Assembly (NCBI GenBank): GCA_021325275.1
Contig: JAJPHL010000011.1
Location: 124,001-188,000, forward strand
Source: Terriglobia bacterium
GTDB taxonomy: Bacteria; Acidobacteriota; Terriglobia; JAJPHL01
Length of the DNA stretch: 64,000 nucleotides
Reading direction: 5' to 3'
Part shown: piece after piece, positions 1-7,836 of the stretch
Numbering within the stretch: position 1 is the stretch's first letter
How the letters are laid out: each line of letters starts with the position of its first letter
Notes under the pieces: model-generated
What the model was told of the DNA's origin: nothing
The model's input: the letters and a program-made list of their open reading frames with translations, nothing else
The model's database searches: none
Position numbers and translations under genes: made by a program

Positions 1-1107
1 CTGAATTCGTCCGCGAACAGCGCGGCGCCCGGCGACTACATCACGCTGTTCGGTACGGGATTTGGACTGGCCTACTGGCCGACTGACGGAACACCGCCGG
101 GGAAAGCGGCGAATCTCGAAGTGCAGCCGGGAGTCGATATCGACGGCGGATTGAGCCTCGTCTTCTCGCTTCAGTATGCGGGTCTGGCGCCCACGCTTGT
201 CGGCGTGGACCAAATCAACTTTCAGATTCCCGCGACAGCGCGCCAAGGTTGCGCAATTCCATTCACTGTGCAGGCGCAAGGCTACACGAGTCCCGCATTC
301 CCGCTGAGCATCCACACCGGCGGCGGGCCATGCGTCGACCCGCCGGCGCAGTCGTACGGACAAGTTTCGCTCGTGAAAACGATCACGGCAGGAACGTCCA
401 GCAATGGAAGCACTGAAGTTCTCACCGCATCCTTCCCTTCCGGCCCCGGATTGCCGATTCCGGCGGCGCCGGCAGTGACTCCCTCGAACAGCTACACCTC
501 CAACGCCTACTTGATGTCGCCCGTTTCACGAACCTGCGTCGCGGGATTTACGCAACTGTCGGCGGGCCCGCTGCAAGTGAGTTCGCCGGCAAATTCGGTC
601 ACCGCCCAGCCAACGAACGGGGCCTACAATCAAACACTGCCCGCGGGATTCATCGGCGCGGGATCGTACAACATCACCGCCTCCGGAAGTCCGGTGGCGT
701 TTCAAGGAACCATGGTCGTCTCCGCGCCAATCCAGATACAAACGGCGCTCCCGTCGGGAACGGTGATTTCGCAATTCAACCCATTCACCGTCACGTGGAC
801 CGGCGGCGTGTCCGGCGATTTGGTGAAAATCACGGTGGTCACGCATGCCGGGGGACTCGGCACGTCGATGTATGCGTACGCCGATGCCGCGGCGGGATCG
901 TTCACGTTCAATCCATCGTGCCAGTCCAGCCCGTCCTCCGGGAAATTCTGCACGTTCTACATCCCGCCTTCCGGAAACGTGCAAGTGATCGTCGAGCAAT
1001 CGCCGGGATCGGCCAACACGGCCGCGTTTCAGGCGTCGGGCATCACCACGAACGTTCAAGCCACGTGGACGTATCGGTGGATCTTTGGCGGTTTGAGCCT
1101 GCAATAA
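1..1107 (+). CDS. Secreted protein, C-terminal part, with TIGR03437-type domain (5' end outside window)
   Basis: The frame is open from base 1, so the gene begins upstream. The first 110 or so residues resemble the TIGR03437 domain, common at the C-terminus of large secreted proteins of Solibacter-type Acidobacteria: an N-S-A-x-P-G-D-Y-x-T-L-F-G-T-G-F-G-like stretch at the very start, then a Q-I-N-F-Q-I-P motif near codon 75. A second, Ser/Thr/Gly-rich beta-type region of about 220 residues follows and ends at a TAA. In most family members TIGR03437 is terminal, so the extra module is unusual. The role is unknown; a cell-surface or secreted protein is inferred. The next gene starts about 100 bases downstream on the same strand with its own Shine-Dalgarno sequence. 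Confidence 0.72.
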   Translation: MNSSANSAAPGDYITLFGTGFGLAYWPTDGTPPGKAANLEVQPGVDIDGGLSLVFSLQYAGLAPTLVGVDQINFQIPATARQGCAIPFTVQAQGYTSPAFPLSIHTGGGPCVDPPAQSYGQVSLVKTITAGTSSNGSTEVLTASFPSGPGLPIPAAPAVTPSNSYTSNAYLMSPVSRTCVAGFTQLSAGPLQVSSPANSVTAQPTNGAYNQTLPAGFIGAGSYNITASGSPVAFQGTMVVSAPIQIQTALPSGTVISQFNPFTVTWTGGVSGDLVKITVVTHAGGLGTSMYAYADAAAGSFTFNPSCQSSPSSGKFCTFYIPPSGNVQVIVEQSPGSANTAAFQASGITTNVQATWTYRWIFGGLSLQ

Positions 1108-1211
1108 CAAGTCCTGCTCACCGTTTTAAGCGAGCCCCGTCAAAATAAGGGAACTGGACGAGGGGCTGCATCGTATTAAGGTGCAGAATGGGTCAACGGA
1201 GGAGCATCTCA

Positions 1212-1985
1212 ATGAAATCCGGCACGATTTTTATCGCGTTTCTCGCGCTCGCCTGTGCCGCAGCCGCGGCTCAAACCAAGCACGTCGATCGAACGCTGCC
1301 GCTGCACTCGAACGGCTCGGTTTCCATCGACAGCCACAATGGATCGATCACCGTCGATACCTGGGATCGCAATGAAATCGAGATTCATGCCCGGGTCGAG
1401 GCCGGCGGATCAAGCGCCAGCGACCGTCGGCGCTTCGACGAGACGAACGTGGAGATCGAGGGATCGGGCGATTCGGTGCGCATCAAGACGGTCATGCCGG
1501 ATTGGAACTTCAGTTGGTGGGGCAACGATTCCGGCAACAGCCCAGAGGTGCACTACACGGTGAAAGCGCCGCGCACCGCGCGCTGGACGCTGCGCGATCA
1601 CAATTCGCACATCGAATTGCACGACCTGCGCGCCGCGCTCGAGGTATCCACGCACAATGGACGCCTGAACGTCACAAATCTCGCGGGACCGCTGGCGCTT
1701 GAGATGCACAACGGCCGCGCCAGTGTGGAGTTCGCCGCCTTTACCGGCGAGAGCCACGTGGATACGCACAACGCCGAGGTGGAATTGTCGCTGCCCTCGA
1801 ACAGCCGCTTCAACCTCAACGTCTCGGGACACAACCAGAGCTTCCATTCGGATTTTTCGGTGATGACGCGGATGTCAAGCTGGCACGGCCGCCGCGATTC
1901 GCAGATCGAAGGTCCGGTGAACGGCGGCGGCCCGACGCTGCGCTTGTCGTCGCACAACGGCGGATTTCGATTACGCGCGCGCTAA
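1212..1985 (+). CDS. Secreted DUF4097-like beta-repeat protein
   Basis: This 257-residue protein starts with a signal peptide (MKSGTIFIAFLALAC, then an Ala-rich cleavage region). The mature part repeats an S-H-N-G / D-T-H-N-G / M-H-N-G pattern about every 20 residues, the signature of the DUF4097 (putative adhesin) right-handed beta-helix fold. I chose ATG 1212 rather than an in-frame ATG at 1188 because GGAGGAG at 1198-1204 sits 7 bases before it and the signal peptide begins there. DUF4097 proteins are usually periplasmic or surface exposed; their biochemical role is not known. A CTGCA/TGCAG stem lies just upstream (about 1167-1187). Confidence 0.8.
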   Translation: MKSGTIFIAFLALACAAAAAQTKHVDRTLPLHSNGSVSIDSHNGSITVDTWDRNEIEIHARVEAGGSSASDRRRFDETNVEIEGSGDSVRIKTVMPDWNFSWWGNDSGNSPEVHYTVKAPRTARWTLRDHNSHIELHDLRAALEVSTHNGRLNVTNLAGPLALEMHNGRASVEFAAFTGESHVDTHNAEVELSLPSNSRFNLNVSGHNQSFHSDFSVMTRMSSWHGRRDSQIEGPVNGGGPTLRLSSHNGGFRLRAR

Positions 1986-2028
1986 AATCGGTCACGGGCG
2001 CTGAGGCCTAATCTGCCTGGTCAGGACC

Positions 2029-2043
2029 GTCCGCGGTGCGGAC
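2029..2043 (+). terminator. Hairpin after the DUF4097 gene, weak terminator candidate
   Basis: GTCCGC-GGT-GCGGAC forms a perfect 6-bp stem, flanked by a further GCCTG/CAGGC pairing. There is no T-tract, so intrinsic termination is uncertain. Confidence 0.3.
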
Positions 2044-2099
2044 AGGCCGCAAACTCAAGACATCGCATCTCGGCGGGAGCATTTCGCAACGTCCTGCGC

Positions 2100-2105
2100 T
2101 ACAAT
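2100..2105 (+). promoter_or_regulatory. -10 hexamer TACAAT, near-leaderless
   Basis: TACAAT, in the context TGCGCTACAAT, ends 9 bases before the GTG at 2115. There is no Shine-Dalgarno sequence in between. The same 11-base string occurs before the gene at 32937. Confidence 0.5.
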
Positions 2106-2114
2106 TCGCATGAC

Positions 2115-3869
2115 GTGATTGAAGCAGCGAAAGCGATCAATACTCCCCCGGGTCGCCCTACCGCAAAACGCCCCGCCGTTTGGACCACGCTGGGGGGCGC
2201 GGCCGCGTTGATCGTTGGCTTGTTGGCTGGTCACTTTTTGTGGAAATCGCCCGCTCCGCAACCGCGTTTCCTCGACGTCAGTTTCGGACACGGCACAATC
2301 TTTGCCGCGCGTTTTTCAAACGATGGCGCCGTGTTGTATAGCGCCAGGTGGGACAACCAACCGATCCAGGTTTTTTCAGCCCAAAAAGATTACCCAACCA
2401 CACGTCCGGTGAGCGATCCTTCCGTGACGTTGCTTTCGGCGTCGCGCTCGGGACAGTTGGCGGTTCTGCGCGGTCCAACTTATTTGCATCACCTGGAATG
2501 GAAAGGCACGCTGGCCGTGATGTCTCCGGGCGGCGAAATGCGCGACGTGCTGGCGAACGTGGAAGGCGCGGACTGGAATCCGACATCGGACGATAGCCGC
2601 GAAATGGCCGTCTATCGTCAGGCAGCCGGCAAAACTTTTTTGGAGTTTCCCATTGGCCACGTGATTTATTCCACCACGGGGTGGATCAGCCACATGCGCG
2701 TGTCGCCGGATGGCACGATGGTCGGATTCCTGGATCATCCGGTCTTGAATGACAGCCTGGGCGGCGTGATGACGGTCGACCGCAACGGCGTCACGAAAAC
2801 ACTTTCCACCGGATGGTCCGCCGAAAACGGCTTGGCGTGGTCGCGGAACGGAGCGGAAATTTGGTTTTCCGGTGCGCGCGCCGGAACCAGTTTGCTCGTC
2901 TACGCAGTCGACATGAAAGGACGCTTGCGACAGGTCTTGTCGGGTCCGGGCCGCATTCTCCTGCACGACTTGTCGCCCGAAGGACGCCTTCTCGTGACGC
3001 GCGACAGCGTCCGCGGCATGCTCACCGCTACCATCGCCGGCGATCCGGTGGCCCACGAGCTTTCCTGGCTCGACGCTTCGCATCAACCGTATTTCTCCAC
3101 CGACGGCAAACTCGTTCTGTTCACGGAAGGCGGTAAGGGCGCGGGGCCTAAGTACTCGGTTTGCCTGCGTCACACCGATGGATCGGGCGGAATCGTTCGA
3201 CTCGGCGACGGCGAAGCGATGAGCCTTTCCCCGGACGGAGAATCGGCCCTCAGCGCGGTTCAGGGTCCGGGCGGCGCACTGTCGGTGATCCCCGTAGGCG
3301 CGGGACACGCCAGCGGCGGACAACCGCGCGTGCTGGAGCGCGGAAACATCGAATTGTACGGCTCCGGAGGAGCGTGGTTGCCGGATGGGAGACGCATTTT
3401 GTTCAACGCCTACGAAAAAGGCAAGCGTGTGCAGGTCTACATGCAGCCAGTGACCGGCGGGCCGCCGGTGGCCGTCTTGCCCACGGACTATTCCGCAGTG
3501 TTTCGCGCCGTCTCGCCCGACGGCCGTTCCGTCGCGTGTTACCATGGCGGAAAATATCGCATTTGTCCTCTCGACCCTTCCGTGTTCAAGCAAATTCCTC
3601 CGCCGATCGAGGGGTTGGCCGATGGCGAGCAGCCGTTGCGCTGGACTCCCGACGGCCAGTCGCTCTACGTCTGCGACACCAGCACGGTTCCGTTGCGCGT
3701 CTTCAAGTTGAAAGTGTCCACCGGAGAGCGTCAGCTATGGCGCGAGATCACGCCGCCCGATCTCTCCGGACTCGCCAGCCAGATGACCACCGTTATTTCC
3801 TCCGACGGGCGGTCGATGGTCTATGGTTACTCGCGGGTCCTGAGCGAGTTGTTTATCGTGGATCGCTAG
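2115..3869 (+). CDS. Membrane-anchored beta-propeller protein resembling the output half of a Ser/Thr kinase
   Basis: This 584-residue protein has a short cytoplasmic tail, one membrane helix at about residues 27-47 and then a TolB/PD40-like propeller with many S-P-D-G and similar blade motifs. The helix-propeller join (A-R-F-S-N-D-G and so on) resembles the extracytoplasmic half of acidobacterial Ser/Thr protein kinases with WD40/PD40 sensors, but no kinase domain precedes it. The frame upstream is open back to the DUF4097 stop but encodes nothing kinase-like. GTG 2115 is the start: an ATG at 2110 hits a stop at once. It may be an orphan sensor, a kinase remnant or an independent propeller protein. 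No partner gene is adjacent. Confidence 0.65.
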   Translation: MIEAAKAINTPPGRPTAKRPAVWTTLGGAAALIVGLLAGHFLWKSPAPQPRFLDVSFGHGTIFAARFSNDGAVLYSARWDNQPIQVFSAQKDYPTTRPVSDPSVTLLSASRSGQLAVLRGPTYLHHLEWKGTLAVMSPGGEMRDVLANVEGADWNPTSDDSREMAVYRQAAGKTFLEFPIGHVIYSTTGWISHMRVSPDGTMVGFLDHPVLNDSLGGVMTVDRNGVTKTLSTGWSAENGLAWSRNGAEIWFSGARAGTSLLVYAVDMKGRLRQVLSGPGRILLHDLSPEGRLLVTRDSVRGMLTATIAGDPVAHELSWLDASHQPYFSTDGKLVLFTEGGKGAGPKYSVCLRHTDGSGGIVRLGDGEAMSLSPDGESALSAVQGPGGALSVIPVGAGHASGGQPRVLERGNIELYGSGGAWLPDGRRILFNAYEKGKRVQVYMQPVTGGPPVAVLPTDYSAVFRAVSPDGRSVACYHGGKYRICPLDPSVFKQIPPPIEGLADGEQPLRWTPDGQSLYVCDTSTVPLRVFKLKVSTGERQLWREITPPDLSGLASQMTTVISSDGRSMVYGYSRVLSELFIVDR

Positions 3870-4032
3870 CGGGTGCGGTCGCGAGCCGGGATTTCTCGGA
3901 CTAAAACTGCCTGCCCAAACCGCCCGCGTAGATCGTCAGGAAATCGCCGGCGGTTGCCGAGTATCGGTACACTCAAGCACGGGCCGAAATAGTGTCTAGA
4001 GAAAAAAACATTTCACACAACTTTTGGGGGTG

Positions 4033-4049
4033 CTCCTTCGTCTAAGGAG
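4033..4049 (+). promoter_or_regulatory. Hairpin covering a strong Shine-Dalgarno sequence
   Basis: CTCCTT (4033-4038) pairs perfectly with AAGGAG (4044-4049) over a 5-base loop, so TAAGGAGG would be hidden in the folded leader. The bases 3870-4032 before it hold no gene that I can support. Confidence 0.4.
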
Positions 4050-4082
4050 GTGAAGGCAACAGAAAGCCAGAGGCAAAACCCA

Positions 4083-4391
4083 ATGACTGCAACGGCTTTA
4101 GACAATACTCGTGTGTCTCCTGGGCTTCCCTTAACCGGTGGCGATCCTTTTCAAAGCGGCGTGATGCTGCGCTTGAGTGCGCCCATCGAGGATCTCGGCC
4201 GTCACGGACGTGGTCCTGTGGCGCGCCTGCGGGAAGCGCTGGCCGCCGGCGTGCCTTTCGTAAAGGACCGCAAACGGCCGCGCTTCTATGAGGTGCGCTT
4301 GCCGGGCGAGCGATTCTATATTCACGTGCTGCGCGGCGCATCGAAAGTGTTATTGGTCGCGCGCTGGGACGATGCCGCGAAGGCGCTCTAA
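4083..4391 (+). CDS. Hypothetical protein, 102 aa
   Basis: No family is recognised. The protein has a disordered N-terminus and then an R-L-R-E-A-L-A-A-G-V-P-F region followed by two or three short beta strands (F-Y-E-V-R-L, F-Y-I-H-V-L, V-L-L-V-A-R-W-D). I use ATG 4083, with AGAGG 9 bases upstream; an in-frame GTG at 4050 lies inside the strong TAAGGAGG and would need another ribosome site. The last 42 bases overlap the convergent gene 4350-4628. A single-domain alpha/beta protein is a guess from composition only. Confidence 0.55.
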   Translation: MTATALDNTRVSPGLPLTGGDPFQSGVMLRLSAPIEDLGRHGRGPVARLREALAAGVPFVKDRKRPRFYEVRLPGERFYIHVLRGASKVLLVARWDDAAKAL

Positions 4392-4628
4392 ATTCGGCAA
4401 TAACTTAGTTGCGTAACCGGCCTTGGCGTGGCCTAGGTCAAGCGCCTTGAGTTGGTTCGCGATGTCGTCAAGCTCCTCGATATACTTCTTTGCCGGGACC
4501 CTCCCGTTGCGCCTGCGCTCCTCTAGCACCCTTGCGACCTCCGCGACTCTACGGTAGAGGCGGTAGAGATCGGAATGGTGGGATAACCAATTTTCTCCCA
4601 TGGCGGGTTTCTTGTTCTTTGATGGCAT
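4350..4628 (-). CDS. Small helical hypothetical protein, 92 aa
   Basis: The protein is Lys/Arg/Glu-rich and almost entirely helical in appearance (R-R-V-A-E-V-A-R-V-L-E-E-R-R-R, then Y-I-E-E-L-D-D-I-A-N-Q-L-K), suggesting a coiled-coil or helical bundle. GAGGG lies about 10 bases before the ATG. It is the last of three short leftward genes that could be read from the promoter at 5122-5150. Its 3' end overlaps the convergent gene at 4083-4391. Function unknown. Confidence 0.5.
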   Translation of the reverse strand: MPSKNKKPAMGENWLSHHSDLYRLYRRVAEVARVLEERRRNGRVPAKKYIEELDDIANQLKALDLGHAKAGYATKLLPNLERLRGIVPARDQ

Positions 4629-4647
4629 ATCGGCACCCTCGCCCAGT

Positions 4648-4758
4648 CTACGCGGCTTTCTTGGCCCGTGCGCGCTTCTTGCGGTTCTTGGCCTTCCACC
4701 TAGCCTTCACGGACGCAGCCTTGGGAACGCTGAGTAGCTTGGTAACGGACGTTGTCAA
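4648..4758 (-). CDS. Possible basic micropeptide, 36 aa
   Basis: A leftward frame ends in a very basic tail (V-K-A-R-W-K-A-K-N-R-K-K-R-A-R-A-K-K-A-A) like those of small nucleic-acid-binding proteins. The only plausible start after the upstream in-frame stop is TTG 4758, with GGGAG about 5 bases before it. It lies between the LuxR-type gene and the helical protein in the same orientation. The strongly biased composition argues for a real peptide, but length and start make this tentative. Confidence 0.3.
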   Translation of the reverse strand: MTTSVTKLLSVPKAASVKARWKAKNRKKRARAKKAA

Positions 4759-4834
4759 ACCGCTCCCATCGGTTTTGCCGGGAACGCTAGGCGCGCGTAG
4801 TGGGTTCGTGTGGGTAGTGTACTACTTGCCAGCG

Positions 4835-5083
4835 CTAAATTCCCAAGCGAACAATCCCTGCCATGGGTCCCACCGGCCTGCGCGATCTAGCGTAGGCCGC
4901 CAGCGCCACGCGATTGGGAAGCCACAAACGTAAATACGTCCTCTGTAAGAGCCCCTTCACCGCGGCCGGAGTGCGGCCCATCCGGGCGCCAATCTCTCGG
5001 TTGGTGTAACCCTGAGCCACCAGAAACAGCAGTTCCTCTTCAATCTCTTCAACCGGCCGACGCCGGCGAGTCTCGCTATCCAT
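4835..5083 (-). CDS. Small LuxR-type helix-turn-helix regulator, 82 aa
   Basis: After a short basic N-terminus comes a GerE/LuxR-type DNA-binding domain: E-I-E-E-E-L-L-F-L-V-A-Q-G-Y-T-N-R-E-I-G, then M-G-R-T-P-A-A-V-K-G-L-L as the recognition helix region and a leucine-containing dimer helix. There is no receiver or ligand domain, so this is a stand-alone HTH. GGAGG sits 7 bases before the ATG and a near-consensus sigma70 promoter lies 40-70 bases upstream. The two small genes downstream on the same strand may be co-transcribed. Target unknown; autoregulation would be typical. Confidence 0.75.
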   Translation of the reverse strand: MDSETRRRRPVEEIEEELLFLVAQGYTNREIGARMGRTPAAVKGLLQRTYLRLWLPNRVALAAYARSRRPVGPMAGIVRLGI

Positions 5084-5121
5084 TTTGGAACCTCCGCCTA
5101 CTTCGGGAAAAATAATGCCCT

Positions 5122-5150
5122 AGTATGGGGCACCGTTTTAGGATTGTCAA
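5122..5150 (-). promoter_or_regulatory. Near-consensus sigma70 promoter of the LuxR-type gene
   Basis: Reading leftward, TTGACA (5150-5145), a 17-base spacer and CATACT (5127-5122) form a textbook promoter, predicting a start near 5115 and a leader of about 30 bases with GGAGG before ATG 5083. The whole stretch 5100-5200 is much more AT-rich than its surroundings. Confidence 0.7.
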
Positions 5151-5211
5151 GAAATAGAATGACGAGATAATAACTATTTATTTATCTAATAATTCCCGAA
5201 TTGGAACGGGT

Positions 5212-5229
5212 GGACGGGCGAGCCCGTCC
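5212..5229 (-). terminator. Hairpin immediately after prfB
   Basis: GGACGGGC and GCCCGTCC form a perfect 8-bp stem 2 bases beyond the prfB stop codon. An AT-rich tract follows in the leftward direction, so it probably ends the lipA-lnt-prfB transcript. Confidence 0.5.
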
Positions 5230-5231
5230 TA

Positions 5232-6333
5232 CTACACTTGTTTGCGGTGGCGCGCGACCAGATACGCGCGAATGAAGGGCTCCAAGTAGCCGTCGAGTAC
5301 CCGGTTCACGTCGCCTACTTCGAGCTTGGTGCGATTGTCCTTGGCCAGTTGGTAGGGATGCAGCACATAGGAACGGATCTGGCTGCCGAAATTGATTTCC
5401 AGCTTGGCGTCTTCCTGCTTGCGGGCCTCTTCCCGTTTCTTTTCCAGCTCTAATTCAAAGAGGCGCGAGCGCAGCATCTTCATCGCGACATCCTTGTTTT
5501 TGTGCTGCGACCGTTCGTTCTGGCACTGCGCGACCGTTCCGGTGGGCAAGTGCGTGATGCGCACCGCGGAATCGGTCATGTTGACGTGTTGGCCGCCGGG
5601 TCCACCGGCGCGGAACGTATCGATGCGCAGGTCGTCCGGGCGAATCTCGATCTCGATCGTCTCGTCGATTTCCGGCGACACGAAGACCGATGCGAACGAC
5701 GTATGGCGCCGCGCCGCTTGATCGAACGGCGAAATCCGCACCAGGCGATGCACGCCGATTTCCGAGTTCAACATGCCGTAAGCGTACTCGCCGGTCACCG
5801 TGAATGTGGCCGATTTAATGCCGGCTTCTTCAGCGGCCTGCTCGTCGTTGATGACCGCGGAAAAGCCCTGGCGCTCCGCCCATTCCAAGTACATGCGCAG
5901 GAGCATGGCCGCCCAATCCTGCGACTCCGTGCCGCCCGCGCCGGGATGGATCGTGACAATCGCATTGCGCGCGTCGTGCTCGCCGCTCATCAGGATGCGC
6001 ACTTCCATGCGGCGAACATCCTCTTCGAGCGCGGCGATTTCCCTCTGCACGTCGGCGGTGACGTCCTCGCCTTCGCCGGCGAGTTCGAAAAACGCCTCGA
6101 GGTCGGACACCCGTCCGGCCAAGCGCTTATCGGCGGCGACCAATTCTTCCAGGCGCTTGCGCGCCTGCATTACTTTTTGGGATTCCGCGGGGTTGGACCA
6201 GAAGCCGGGAGCGGAGATGCGCGCTTCGGTAGCGTCGAGCTCCCGCTGGCGGGCGGGTGCGTCAAAGAAAACTCCGCACGTCGGATGTTTTCTCGCGTAA
6301 ATTAGAAAAATCCCGCTGCAGTTCGTCGATCAT
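5232..6333 (-). CDS. prfB: Peptide chain release factor 2 (with +1 programmed frameshift)
   Basis: RF2 recognises UAA and UGA and triggers peptide release. The 366-residue product needs a +1 shift: a zero frame from ATG 6333 encodes 23 residues and stops at TGA (6264-6262); slipping at CTT onto GAC gives the rest. The RF2 anticodon-like S-P-F tripeptide is at residues 201-203 and the catalytic G-G-Q at 246-248, almost the E. coli positions. GAGGA precedes the ATG. It lies 6 bases after lnt, at the end of the lipA-lnt run. Low RF2 favours the shift, so the gene autoregulates as in E. coli. Note that gene callers will truncate it to start at 6170. Confidence 0.97.
6261..6276 (-). promoter_or_regulatory. 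prfB: prfB programmed +1 frameshift site
   Basis: Reading leftward: GGAG (an internal SD-like sequence, 6275-6272), four T, then CTT TGA C. CTT-TGA-C is the conserved RF2 slippery codon, in-frame stop and following base; the upstream SD-like sequence at short distance is the known stimulator. Confidence 0.92.
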
Positions 6334-6339
6334 TTTTCC

Positions 6340-7836
6340 TCATTTCCGCCAGTTAATTGCGACGCCAGCCAGCGCCAGGAGCACGCAGCCGATGGGGAAC
6401 CAATCGCCCCACTCCGTGTAAAGCGTCCGCGTCGACTTCAAACCGTAGCGCGCCGCAAACACGTCACGCACGGCGGCCGGGAACGTCACCACACGGCCCT
6501 CGGGCGAAATCGCCGCCGTCAAGCCGTCGTTGGTGGCGCGAATCAACCACCGGTCATTCTCGATCGCCCTCATACGCGCCATCAACAGGTGCTGGCGGCG
6601 CGCCGGGGAGTCGCCGAACCATCCGTCGTTCGATACGTTGACGATGGCGTTCGCTCCGCGCCGCGTCAGTTCGCGCACCAACTCAGGGAATGCCGCTTCG
6701 TAGCAAATGACGGCTGCGACATGAGACGGCCCTGCTCCCGGAAGCAACTGATATCGCGTGCCGGGAACGAAATCGCCGACCTCAGCCGTCAATTTCCCAG
6801 CGAAAAAGAAGAGCGATGCGTAGGGAACGTGCTCGCCGAACGGAACGAGTTCAATTTTATCATATTGCGCCGCGAGCCTTCCGTCGGCGCCGATGCCGAA
6901 TGCCGAGTTCAGCGGCTTCTGCTGATCTCCGCCTTGAAAATCGATGCCACTGAAGACCGTGGCGCTGGACGTGTCGCGCGCGATTTTCGCGAGATACGCC
7001 TGCAACTCGGCGTCTTCGCCGTAGTAGAACGGCGCCGGCGCTTCCGGCCACACGATCAAGCCAGGGCGCGATCCGTTGCGCGCAAATCGCGACACAATTT
7101 TCACTTGCATCTCGCGCTCGAATTGCTCCAGCGATTCGCGCGACCATTCTGAATCCAGCGGAATGGCGGTTTGCACGAGGTACGCGTCTTCGGTCGGACG
7201 ATCCTTGGCGACGAACGCGCCGCCGCCCGCGATGGCCGCGAGCGCGAAGAACGCGAACGCCAGACGCAAGCCCCAGTCGCGCCGCTGCGAGCGGATCACC
7301 AGATAAATCGCGGCGTTGAACGCGGCCATGACGAACGAGAGTCCATAGACGCCGGTGATCTGCGCGAGTTTGGCGAGCAGCAAGTGATCGGCGGCGGCGT
7401 ATCCGAGGAAAAGCCAAGGAAATGCGATGAAAATGTGTCCGCGCGCAAACTCGCATGCGACCCACAGCGCGGCCGTGCCGGCGATGGCCCACGCCGGATG
7501 TTCCAGCGCATTCTCGAAAGCAAGTGGTAGCACCGCCGCGAATAATCCCACGTACAGCGCGAGTCCCGCGACCATCGCGGCGAGCACGCCCGTCGATTCG
7601 AGCACGGTCAGCTTGCCGTAATGATGCATCACGCCGTAACACCAGTAGCAAGTGCCCAGGAAAAACACCACACCGGCGATCCATCCGTAAAAAAAGCGGC
7701 GGCGCGCGATCGGCTCCTCGGCGCAGACCCAAAGGAGTGGAACGAGCGCGATCCAAGCGAGCGGCGCAAGATCGAAGGAAGGAAACGTGAGGATCAGCAG
7801 CAGGCCGCTTGAAGCGGCGGTCAACGCACGCCTCAT
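6340..7836 (-). CDS. lnt: Apolipoprotein N-acyltransferase
   Basis: Lnt adds the third acyl chain to the N-terminal cysteine of lipoproteins in the inner membrane. The 498-residue protein has about six N-terminal membrane helices (to about residue 210), a periplasmic nitrilase-like domain and one C-terminal helix. The catalytic triad is present: Glu265 (W-P-E-A), Lys327 (Y-D-K-I-E-L-V-P-F-G-E) and Cys378 (V-I-C-Y-E). Size and residue positions match E. coli Lnt. The ATG overlaps the lipA stop by 4 bases, so the two are translationally coupled, and prfB follows after 6 bases. Confidence 0.95.
   Translation of the reverse strand: MRRALTAASSGLLLILTFPSFDLAPLAWIALVPLLWVCAEEPIARRRFFYGWIAGVVFFLGTCYWCYGVMHHYGKLTVLESTGVLAAMVAGLALYVGLFAAVLPLAFENALEHPAWAIAGTAALWVACEFARGHIFIAFPWLFLGYAAADHLLLAKLAQITGVYGLSFVMAAFNAAIYLVIRSQRRDWGLRLAFAFFALAAIAGGGAFVAKDRPTEDAYLVQTAIPLDSEWSRESLEQFEREMQVKIVSRFARNGSRPGLIVWPEAPAPFYYGEDAELQAYLAKIARDTSSATVFSGIDFQGGDQQKPLNSAFGIGADGRLAAQYDKIELVPFGEHVPYASLFFFAGKLTAEVGDFVPGTRYQLLPGAGPSHVAAVICYEAAFPELVRELTRRGANAIVNVSNDGWFGDSPARRQHLLMARMRAIENDRWLIRATNDGLTAAISPEGRVVTFPAAVRDVFAARYGLKSTRTLYTEWGDWFPIGCVLLALAGVAINWRK

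Noticed and set aside
2376-3593. 405-codon leftward open frame opposite the propeller protein
   Set aside because: No motif or ribosome site, and composition typical of antisense frames.
4490-4933. 147-codon rightward frame
   Set aside because: Pro/Arg-rich and opposed by three leftward small genes with better features.
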